Shown piece after piece: positions 57,226-64,000 of a DNA stretch of 64,000 nucleotides. Both the position numbers and the translations under genes were made by a program. The stretch comes from Azospirillum sp. (GTDB lineage: Bacteria > Pseudomonadota > Alphaproteobacteria > Azospirillales > Azospirillaceae): assembly GCA_016124535.1 (NCBI GenBank), contig WGNK01000004.1:62001-126000 (forward strand), written 5' to 3'. Numbering within the stretch: the stretch's first letter is position 1; every line of letters starts with the position of its first letter. The notes beneath the pieces are model-generated. The model was not told the origin of the DNA. It saw nothing but the letters and a program-made list of their open reading frames with translations, and made no database searches.

Positions 57226-58344
57226 TCAGGCGTTGATCATGGTCAGCGGATCGACCACGGCGTAGCCGTGCTCCTCGGCGACCGCGCGGCAGGTTACCTT
57301 GCCGGCACAGACATTGAGCCCGAGCCGGAAATTGGGGTTCTCCAGCAGTGCCTGGCGCCAGCCCTTGTCTGCGAGCGCCAGGCCGTAGGGCAGGGTGGCG
57401 TTGTTCAGCGCATAAGTCGAGGTGCTGGGGACGGCGCCCGGCATATTGGCGACGCAGTAATGAACCACGCCGTCCACGACATAGGTCGGGTCGGCGTGGG
57501 TGGTGGCGTGGGAGGTCTCGAAACAGCCGCCCTGATCGATCGCGACATCGACCAGCACCGAGCCCGGCTGCATGCGTTTGACCATGTCGGCGGAGACCAG
57601 CTTGGGCGCCTCGGCGCCGACCACCAGGACGGCGCCGATCACCAGATCCGCCTCCAGGACATATTGCTCAAGCGCGGCGCGGGTCGAATAGACGGTCTTG
57701 AGTGCCGGAGCATAGTGCTGTGACAAGGTGCCGAGAACATCGACCCGGCGGTCGAGCACGGTCACATCGGCGCCCATGCCGAGCGCCATCTGGATCGCGT
57801 TCTCGCCGACCACGCCGCCGCCGATCACCACCACCTTGGCCGGGGCGACGCCGGGCACGCCGCCCAGCAGCTTGCCGCGGCCGCCATGGGCGCGCTCAAG
57901 CGAATGGGCGCCGGCCTGGATCGACAAGCGGCCGGCGACCTGGGACATCGGCGCCAGCAGCGGCAGACCGCCGCGGCCGTCGCTGACCGTCTCGTAGGCG
58001 ATGCACACGGCGTTGCTGGCGACCAGGTCGCGGGTCTGTTCGGGGTCGGGGGCGAGGTGGAGATAGGTGAACAGCACCTGGCCCGGCCGCAGCATCTTGC
58101 GTTCGACCGGCTGGGGTTCCTTGACCTTGATCACCATCTCGGCGCGGGCAAACACGGTGGCGGCGTCGGCGGCGATGTCCGCACCGGCCGCCTGATAGGC
58201 GCCGTCGCTGCGGCCGATGCCGCCACCAGCACCGGTTTCGACCAGGACCTGGTGGCCATGGGCGACGAATTCCTGAACGCTGTCGGGGGTCAGGCCGACG
58301 CGGTATTCGTGATTCTTGATTTCCCTGGGCACGCCGATCAGCAT
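57226..58344 (-). CDS. ald: Alanine dehydrogenase
   Basis: A 372-residue NAD-dependent enzyme catalysing reversible oxidative deamination of L-alanine to pyruvate and ammonia. It has MLIGVPREIKNHEYRVGLTP at the start, MVIKVKEPQ (substrate-binding lysine), GGVVGENAIQMALGMGADVTVLD (NAD fold) and VDVAIDQGGCFETSH. Normal length. GGAGG six bases upstream of the ATG at 58344. A Lrp-type regulator is divergent, with a palindrome between them, so control by amino-acid levels is likely. Confidence 0.97.
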   Translation of the reverse strand: MLIGVPREIKNHEYRVGLTPDSVQEFVAHGHQVLVETGAGGGIGRSDGAYQAAGADIAADAATVFARAEMVIKVKEPQPVERKMLRPGQVLFTYLHLAPDPEQTRDLVASNAVCIAYETVSDGRGGLPLLAPMSQVAGRLSIQAGAHSLERAHGGRGKLLGGVPGVAPAKVVVIGGGVVGENAIQMALGMGADVTVLDRRVDVLGTLSQHYAPALKTVYSTRAALEQYVLEADLVIGAVLVVGAEAPKLVSADMVKRMQPGSVLVDVAIDQGGCFETSHATTHADPTYVVDGVVHYCVANMPGAVPSTSTYALNNATLPYGLALADKGWRQALLENPNFRLGLNVCAGKVTCRAVAEEHGYAVVDPLTMINA

Positions 58345-58423
58345 TTGTTTCCTCCACGCCAGAGCTGCCGTAACCAGCGACCATCCTAGCCCAAAGGGCG
58401 GAAAAGGTGCTTGCGTCGATCGT

Positions 58424-58446
58424 TGCGAAACCTTAGGACTTTCGCA
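58424..58446. promoter_or_regulatory. Candidate Lrp/AldR operator between ald and lrp-like gene
   Basis: TGCGAAA (58424-58430), a nine-base spacer, TTTCGCA (58440-58446): a perfect inverted repeat in the 144-base space between the divergent starts, 80 bases upstream of ald and 43 upstream of the regulator. The position suits control of both promoters. Confidence 0.6.
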
Positions 58447-58488
58447 GAAACTTGCGTGATTTGGCCAAGAGCATCGAAGGATCTGCAG

Positions 58489-58950
58489 ATGATCGAGCTG
58501 GATGCGATCGATCGTAAGATACTGGCGGCGCTCCAGCGCGACGGCCGGATGACCAATGCCGAGCTGGCGCAGCAGATCAACCTGTCGGCTTCTGCGTGCC
58601 TGAGACGGGTGCGCCGGCTGGAGGATGACGGCGTGATCGATGGCTATGTCATGCTGGTCAACCAGACCGCGATCGGCCGCTCGGCCAGCGTGTTCGTCGA
58701 AATCACCCTGGACTCCCAGAGCGATGACAACCTCGACCGCTTCGAGGCCGCGGTCGCCGCCTGTCCCGACGTGATGGAATGCTATCTGATGGCCGGCGAG
58801 TTCGATTACCTGGTCCGGGTCGCCGCGCGTGACACCGGCGATTTCGAACGCATCCACCGCAGCGTGCTGACCAGCCTGCCCGGCGTCGCCCGCACCCGCT
58901 CGTGCTTCGTGATGCGCCCGGTGTGCAAGAAGACCAGCTTCGAGGTTTAG
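58489..58950 (+). CDS. Lrp/AsnC-family regulator of ald
   Basis: A 153-residue regulator. An N-terminal helix-turn-helix (DRKILAALQRDGRMTNAELAQQINLSASACLRRVRRLEDDGVI) is followed by the RAM ligand-binding domain (FVEITLDSQSDDNLDRFEAAVAACPDVMECYLMAGEFDYLVRV). Divergent ald suggests the AldR role: activation or repression of alanine use. The ATG at 58489 matches the family length. Confidence 0.93.
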   Translation: MIELDAIDRKILAALQRDGRMTNAELAQQINLSASACLRRVRRLEDDGVIDGYVMLVNQTAIGRSASVFVEITLDSQSDDNLDRFEAAVAACPDVMECYLMAGEFDYLVRVAARDTGDFERIHRSVLTSLPGVARTRSCFVMRPVCKKTSFEV

Positions 58951-58998
58951 GCCGGCGGAGCGGGAGCCGCGGCCGGATTGCGTGACAGGAGGAGACGG

Positions 58999-59409
58999 AT
59001 GGCATACGCGATCAAAGCCGGGATCGACGATCCCGCGGCCGCGACCTTCGCGTTCCTGAAGCAGAAGACGATGTATGGCGGCAAGCACATTGCCGCGGGC
59101 GACACGGTCTTCGTCTTCGCCAGCGAGAATGAGGGCGGGCGAGGTCTCGTCGCCTCGGGCATCGTCACCGCCGCCGAAGCGATCGCCGGGGTGCCGGGGA
59201 TTGCCCGGCAAACGCCCTGTGTCAGCATCTTCGTCCGTTGCACCGCGCTTGCCAGACGGCCGCTGGGGCGCAGCGAACTCAAAGGCTTTGCAGACTGGCA
59301 TGACGGCCGGCCCGAGACCGAGCTGAATTTCAAATTCTATCGCCAGGCGACCAACAAGATCGTCGGCATCTCGGACGAAACCGCCGATTTTCTGCGCGGG
59401 TTCTTTTAG
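58999..59409 (+). CDS. EVE/PUA-like domain protein
   Basis: A 136-residue protein. AYAIKAGIDDPAAATFAFLKQKTMYGGKHIAAGDTVFVFASE resembles the opening of EVE-domain proteins, in which strands and a loop bind modified bases, but the identity is not firm. The C-terminus has FKFYRQATNKIVGISDETADFL. It may bind nucleic acid or a modified nucleotide. AGGAGG lies before the ATG at 58999. It is 48 bases downstream of the regulator and may be in its operon. Confidence 0.6.
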   Translation: MAYAIKAGIDDPAAATFAFLKQKTMYGGKHIAAGDTVFVFASENEGGRGLVASGIVTAAEAIAGVPGIARQTPCVSIFVRCTALARRPLGRSELKGFADWHDGRPETELNFKFYRQATNKIVGISDETADFLRGFF

Positions 59410-59440
59410 GACTCCGGACCACGCATCCTGACCGCCGCCC

Positions 59441-61261
59441 TCAGGCCGACGCCGGGTCCGGCTCCCGGTCATCAAAACTCTGGAGGCCGTAGAGACGGGC
59501 GTAGAGGCCGGCCTGGGCGAGCAACTCGGCGTGGCTGCCGGATTCGGCGACCCTTCCGCCTTCCAGGACATAGATGCAGTCGGCGTCGACGATGGTCGAC
59601 AGGCGGTGGGCGATCACCAGGGTGGTGCGGCCGGCACGCAGCCGGCGCAGTGCGTCCTGGACCGCGCGTTCGGACTCGGTGTCCAGCGCCGAGGTCGCCT
59701 CGTCGAGCAGCAGGATCGGGGCGTTGCGCAGCATGGCGCGGGCAATCGCGATGCGCTGGCGCTGGCCGCCCGACAGCTTGACCCCGTGCTCGCCGATCAC
59801 GGTGTCATAGCCCTCGGGCAGGCTCGCGATGAAATCATGGGCGGCGGCCGAGCGGGCGGCGTCCTCGATCTCGGTCTGGCTGGCACCCTGGCGGCCATAG
59901 GCGATATTGGCGCGGATGGTCTCGTCGAACAGCGCGGTTTCCTGGCTGACCAGGGCGATGCGCGCGCGCAGGGACGCCATGGTGACGCAGCGGACATCGC
60001 TGCCGCCGATCGTGACCCGCCCGGCCTCGACATCGTAGAAGCGCGGGATCAGATTGAGCACGGTCGATTTACCGGCGCCCGAGGGGCCGACCAGCGCCAC
60101 GGTCCGCCCGGCCGGGACATTGAGCGAGATGCCGCGCAGGGCCGGCACACCGGGGGCATAGCAGAAATCGACCGCCTCGAAGCAGATGTCGTGGCGGTCG
60201 ACCGCGAGCGGCCGGGCTTCGGGACGGTCGAGGATCGCCGGCTTGGCGTCGAGCATCTCGAACACCCGGTCGGCTGCCGCCAGCCCGTTCTGGAGCAGGG
60301 CGTTCAGCTTCGACAGCCGCTTCATCGGCTCGTAGGCGAGCAGGAAGGCGGCGATGAACGACATCAGCTCGCCGACCGTGCTGGCGCCGTCGATCACCCG
60401 AAAGCCGCCATAGACGATCACCGAGACGATCGCCATCCCGCTCAAGACCTCGGTCACCGGCGAGGTTTTCGCCGCGGTGCGGAAGGCCTTGTGGACCAGG
60501 TGGAAGATGCGGTCGATGATTGCCGCCACCCGTTGCTGCTCGTAGGCCTCCATGCCATAGGCCTTGACATGGCGGATGCCCTGGAAGGTCTGGTTGAGCA
60601 CGGTGGAGAACTGGCCAAGCTCGGCCTGGGTGCTGGTCGACACCCGGCGCATCCGCTTGCCCATCTTCGCCACGAACACCCCGGCGACCGGAAAGGCGCA
60701 GAAGGCGCCGGTCGCTAGAATCCAGTCCTGGTAGAACATGACGCCGACCAGCACCACCAGGGTCAGGACGCTCTTGATCATGCTGGTCAGCACTTCGGCA
60801 ACCACGCCGCGCATCACCCCGACATCGTTGATCACCCGCGAGATCAGGTGGCCGGCCGAAGTGGCGTGGAAAAACGCCAGGTCGGCGCAGATCAGATGGT
60901 CGTAGAGGTCGCGCTGCAAATCGGCGACGATGCGCTGGCCGACATGGTTCATCTGCACCGAATGGACGAAATCGGCGATGCCGCGCAGCAGGAAGGCGAG
61001 AAATACCATGCCGGCGACCGGCAGCACCAGCGAGCGGTCGCGCTGCTGGAACACCCCGTCCATCACCGGCTCCATCAGCCGGGCCATGGCGCCGGTGGTG
61101 GCGGCGGCGACGCCCATGAACAGCATGGCGACGACCAGGCGGTTCCGATGGGGGGCGACATAGCCGACCACCAGCCGCCGAACCAGAGTCCAGCTGTCGG
61201 TGGGACGGGCGGCGGGGGCGTTTGAGTCGGCCAAGGCGGTACCGTCGCAGGTTGCGGGCAT
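59441..61261 (-). CDS. MsbA-like ABC exporter (fused membrane and ATPase domains)
   Basis: A half-transporter of about 606 residues. Six transmembrane helices lie in the first 310 residues, then an ATPase with Walker A GPSGAGKSTVLN, signature KLSGGQRQRIAIARA, Walker B ILLLDEATSALD and H-loop His in IAHRLST. A homodimer is expected. The sequence is typical of lipid A/lipid flippases and of multidrug exporters; lipid A-core transport is the common inference for MsbA. The start is ATG 61261 or an in-frame TTG at 61306. A hopanoid gene and a phospholipase nearby fit an envelope theme, but this is weak. Confidence 0.9.
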   Translation of the reverse strand: MPATCDGTALADSNAPAARPTDSWTLVRRLVVGYVAPHRNRLVVAMLFMGVAAATTGAMARLMEPVMDGVFQQRDRSLVLPVAGMVFLAFLLRGIADFVHSVQMNHVGQRIVADLQRDLYDHLICADLAFFHATSAGHLISRVINDVGVMRGVVAEVLTSMIKSVLTLVVLVGVMFYQDWILATGAFCAFPVAGVFVAKMGKRMRRVSTSTQAELGQFSTVLNQTFQGIRHVKAYGMEAYEQQRVAAIIDRIFHLVHKAFRTAAKTSPVTEVLSGMAIVSVIVYGGFRVIDGASTVGELMSFIAAFLLAYEPMKRLSKLNALLQNGLAAADRVFEMLDAKPAILDRPEARPLAVDRHDICFEAVDFCYAPGVPALRGISLNVPAGRTVALVGPSGAGKSTVLNLIPRFYDVEAGRVTIGGSDVRCVTMASLRARIALVSQETALFDETIRANIAYGRQGASQTEIEDAARSAAAHDFIASLPEGYDTVIGEHGVKLSGGQRQRIAIARAMLRNAPILLLDEATSALDTESERAVQDALRRLRAGRTTLVIAHRLSTIVDADCIYVLEGGRVAESGSHAELLAQAGLYARLYGLQSFDDREPDPASA

Positions 61262-62047
61262 TCGAAACGCGCGCCACCAAGAACCTGACCGAGCGTCATC
61301 CGTCAAGCCAGTTCCGCCAGGCGGCGGCGGCGATCGACGCCGCCGGCCCGCCGCGCCAGTTCCTCCGAGATTTCAGCGGAAGGGCGGAACGTCGAGGCCC
61401 CTCGTCTTGATCTCACCATGCAGCGGCACGTCGGAGACGCACAGAAGCGTGCCACAGGGAATCCGGTGCCTGAAGCCGTTTGCGCCAACGGTCGCCGATT
61501 CCATGGCGACCGCGATGGCGCGAGACATCTCCAGTTTTTGTATGATTTCGTCGAACGGCAACAATTCCCAATTGCAATTATCGGTGGTTAATACGGTACC
61601 GGTCCGGTAATACCGTTTTAAATACTTTCGCTTTTCTGTTCAATTTCCTCTGGACACCCTACCAAATTTCGCTCGCTTCCCCAACAGAGGCGGTACCTCG
61701 GGCAATAGTCCAAAGCATCGATCATGTCGCGCCGACGTGACATATTGAAACTCCTTTTTCGACAAAGTTATGCTACGTAAATTTGACAGACTTTCAATAT
61801 TTTGCGAATTTGGCGGTTGTGTAAAATTAAGCAACTAAAATAGTAAATTTATATCTATGCCAGAATTGTCGGCGGCCGGCCACGCCGACGGGCCGTCTTA
61901 CGAACCGTTGCATCCCGCGGCGATCGGCGCCCCGCCTGCAGTGATTCCGCCCTCGCGGGCGTGCCCGATTATTCGTAATTTAACCGAACCGGCGTTAAGC
62001 TGATGATCGCAACGTCAACCGTAAGGGTGTCTTGGGTGGGCGAGCCG
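61262..62047. other. Gene-poor, partly AT-rich region
   Basis: About 785 bases without a convincing gene; the small frames near 61303-61564 lack family features. From about 61540 to 61860 the DNA is AT-rich. At 61593-61616 ACGGTA and TACCGT flank CCGG-containing bases, which could be an operator. The rest, to 62002, returns to GC-rich and presumably carries the patatin promoter. Confidence 0.5.
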
Positions 62048-63034
62048 ATGGACAGAGATTTCGGACAATTGCGATTGAGACCCCGGATCGGCCTGGCGCT
62101 GGGCGGCGGGGTGGCGCGCGGCTGGGCTCATATCGGGGTGCTGCGCGGCCTGCGCCGGTACGGCATCGTGCCCGACATCATTGCCGGCTCGTCGGTCGGT
62201 GCCCTGGTCGGCGGCTTCTATCTGGCCGGGCATCTGCAGACCCTGGAGGACTGGGCCCGCCAGCTCAACAAGCTCAAGATCGTCGGCTACCTCGATCTCA
62301 GGCTGGCCAGCGGCGGCCTGATCGCCGGCACCAAGCTGATCAACGAGATGCGCCGCCATCTGGGTGACCTGCGCATCGAGGACCTGGCGATTCCGTTTGT
62401 TGCGATTGCCACCGATCTGGCGACCGGCCACGAGGTCTGGCTGCGCGAGGGCAGCGTGGTCGACTCCCTGCGCGCGTCGTTCTCGCTGCCGGGGGTGTTT
62501 CCGCCGATGATGGTCGATGGCCGCTATCTGATCGACGGCGCGCTGGTGGATCCGGTCCCGGTTTCCGCCTGTCGGTCGATGGGGGCGGAGATGGTGATTG
62601 CGGTCAATCTCGCTGGCGACCTGATCGGCAAGTCGCGCCGGATTGCTACTGAGGTGCCGGTCGCCGGCGGCTTCGACCTGATGCGGCTGCTCGAGGAACA
62701 GGCGGCTGCGGCGATGCCGTTGTCGCCGCTCAACGCCCTGACCCGCCGCCTGTTCAATCGCGATCCCGGCATACCCAGTCTGTTTGGCGTGATGGTGTCG
62801 TCCCTTGGCATCATCATTGACCGCGTCACCCGGATGCGGCTGGCCGGCGACCCGCCCGACGTCCATATTGCACCGCGGCTCGGCCATATCGGGCTGCTGG
62901 AGTTCGATCGTGCCGAGGAGATGATCGTCGAAGGCGAAGCGGCGGTTGAGCGCGCGGTGCCCGAACTGATGGACGCTTTGACCGTGTTCAGCCACGGCGC
63001 GCGGGAGTCGGTGCGCGGCGACATGACCGGCTGA
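62048..63034 (+). CDS. Patatin-like phospholipase
   Basis: A 328-residue RssA-type esterase. The oxyanion glycine loop GLALGGGVARGWAHIGVL is followed by G-S-S-V-G with nucleophile Ser49 and the catalytic Asp in LIDGALVDPVP. It likely hydrolyses phospholipid acyl groups at the membrane. The start at ATG 62048 follows GGTGGGCGAG; an ATG at 62003 would add 15 residues. No signal peptide. It is isolated by spacers on both sides. Confidence 0.92.
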   Translation: MDRDFGQLRLRPRIGLALGGGVARGWAHIGVLRGLRRYGIVPDIIAGSSVGALVGGFYLAGHLQTLEDWARQLNKLKIVGYLDLRLASGGLIAGTKLINEMRRHLGDLRIEDLAIPFVAIATDLATGHEVWLREGSVVDSLRASFSLPGVFPPMMVDGRYLIDGALVDPVPVSACRSMGAEMVIAVNLAGDLIGKSRRIATEVPVAGGFDLMRLLEEQAAAAMPLSPLNALTRRLFNRDPGIPSLFGVMVSSLGIIIDRVTRMRLAGDPPDVHIAPRLGHIGLLEFDRAEEMIVEGEAAVERAVPELMDALTVFSHGARESVRGDMTG

Positions 63035-63435
63035 ACCGCCGGAGGACCGGCCGGACGCCCGCCGGCGTTTCCGGCGTGCGGCAACGCCCCGCTCTTCGAA
63101 TTTTCGGCCAGACCCAGCGGTACCGGCGCGATCGGCGCCGTGCGCCCTGATTCGTTACCCCGCCCCCGTGCGCCCATTCCCTGGCCCCGATTCGCTGCCC
63201 CGATTCGCTGCAACGCAGCATCCGCGGTGCCGGGACGGGAAACTCCTTGCCAATTTGGGGGAGGCGGCCCTAGAAGAGCCGCAGATCCTGCCGCGGCGCC
63301 GGTTCCGGCCGCCGCACCCGGTCCCGGTATAGCTATGGCGAACCTGTCACAATACCAGGAAATCCATGATATGCCACGCCTTTCCACCTTGCGGGAAGGG
63401 CCGGTCGTTCCTATTGACAAGGACGCGGCCGTACC
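63035..63435. other. Intergenic region upstream of squalene-hopene cyclase
   Basis: About 400 bases with no supported gene. Two identical 13-base units CCCCGATTCGCTG lie in tandem at 63185-63197 and 63198-63210. A TTGACA near 63414 could be the -35 box of a promoter for the cyclase, but the -10 box is unclear. Confidence 0.5.
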
Positions 63436-64000
63436 ATGTCTGGGGGCGGCCGGTCAAAACAACAGTCAACCGCGCTGGCCCGGCGCAATCGCCGGACCGG
63501 CGGCAACTTCTTGAATGATCAGGCTTTGGGAATGATCATGGACGGCTTCACCCTCGGAGTAGCTCCCTCGGAAAGTCTCGACGCGCTGGTCGAGAATGCC
63601 CGCAGTCAGCTGAAACACTTGCAGCAAAACGACGGCCATTGGGTCTTCGAGCTGGAGGCCGATACTACGATCCCGGCAGAATATATCTTCTATAAACACT
63701 ATTTCGGCGAGATCGATCCTGATCTGGAAACTGCGATCGGCACTTATCTGCGCGAGACTCAGGGCAAGCACGGCGGTTGGCCGCTGTTCCATGACGGCGA
63801 CCTGAACCTCAGCGCGTCGGTCAAGGCCTATTACGCGCTGAAGCTGATTGGCGACGATATTGACGCACCGCACATGCGCCGCGCCCGCCAGGCGATTTTG
63901 GCCGAGGGCGGTGCCGCCAGGACCAATGTGTTCACCCGCTTCGCGCTCGCGCTGTTCGGACAGGTGCCGTGGCGCGCGGTGCCGGTGATGCTGGTCGAAA
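63436..64000 (+). CDS. shc: Squalene-hopene cyclase, 3' end outside window
   Basis: The N-terminal part of a terpene cyclase: GHWVFELEADTTIPAEYIF and then QGKHGGWPLFHDGDLNLSASVKAYYALKLIGDD are the hallmark start of squalene-hopene cyclase, which makes the hopanoid skeleton. The frame runs off the right edge, so the DXDDTA motif is not seen. The first ATG after an in-frame stop is 63436; ATGs at 63532 and 63538 would give a more usual N-terminal length. The genes for squalene synthesis (hpnCDE) should be near in the neighbouring sequence. Confidence 0.88.
   Translation, partial: MSGGGRSKQQSTALARRNRRTGGNFLNDQALGMIMDGFTLGVAPSESLDALVENARSQLKHLQQNDGHWVFELEADTTIPAEYIFYKHYFGEIDPDLETAIGTYLRETQGKHGGWPLFHDGDLNLSASVKAYYALKLIGDDIDAPHMRRARQAILAEGGAARTNVFTRFALALFGQVPWRAVPVMLVE

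Noticed and set aside
61303..61564. Small minus-strand frames (61-63 codons) that could be a broken gene
   Set aside because: No family features, no ribosome-binding site, and the composition looks intergenic.

Overview
The window is GC-rich, densely coded DNA from what looks like an alphaproteobacterium, most likely of the Rhodospirillales type. The reasons are the tpiA-secG-pyrG order, an XdhC factor split into two small genes, a complete glpR/glpDSTPQUV glycerol locus, many chemotaxis receptors, and a hopanoid gene (squalene-hopene cyclase) at the right edge. This placement is inferred from gene content alone. No rRNA, tRNA, CRISPR array, insertion sequence or prophage was seen.

Left third (1-26.5 kb). 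The window opens inside gcvPB. Next come signalling genes on the minus strand: a Ser-less STAS protein, a Ser/Thr kinase with a C-terminal macro-like domain, a DUF1289 gene behind a Fur-box-like site, and an apparent operon of a three-repeat CheW-like protein, a multi-HAMP chemoreceptor and an MscS channel fused to a cyclic-nucleotide-binding domain. These are followed by an FAD/Fe-S D-lactate dehydrogenase, a solitary solute-binding protein, a chemoreceptor with a CxxCH haem motif, a canonical STAS protein and the CCA-adding enzyme. A molybdenum-hydroxylase maturation set follows (MoxR/CoxD, CoxE, split XdhC). It is directly followed by an FHA protein whose stop codon overlaps the start of a MazF-like toxin, then by a Sel1 protein and a PAS histidine kinase.

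Middle (26-40 kb). A two-domain cold-shock protein, tpiA, secG and pyrG are followed on the other strand by the glycerol ABC-transport and oxidation locus glpR-(ABM gene)-[AT-rich insert]-glpD-glpS-glpT-glpP-glpQ-glpU-glpV. Two similar GlpR-operator-like sites flank it. An AT-rich patch carrying an unrecognised membrane protein lies between glpR and glpD.

Right third (40-64 kb). A sensor kinase and a sigma-54 response regulator precede two near-consensus sigma-54 promoters. One lies before a Tat-exported metallo-beta-lactamase-fold hydrolase. The other lies before a branched-chain-type ABC transporter with two binding proteins, followed by an iron-type alcohol dehydrogenase and a succinate-semialdehyde-type dehydrogenase. 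The enzyme trio matches the logic of the Agrobacterium blcABC lactone pathway: lactone to hydroxy acid to semialdehyde to dicarboxylate. I propose a lactone/hydroxy-acid utilisation system with a periplasmic hydrolase. After it come xth, a pair of overlapping uncharacterised genes, a GFA protein, ald with a divergent Lrp-type regulator and a palindrome between them, an EVE-like protein, an MsbA-like exporter, a patatin-like phospholipase and the start of squalene-hopene cyclase.
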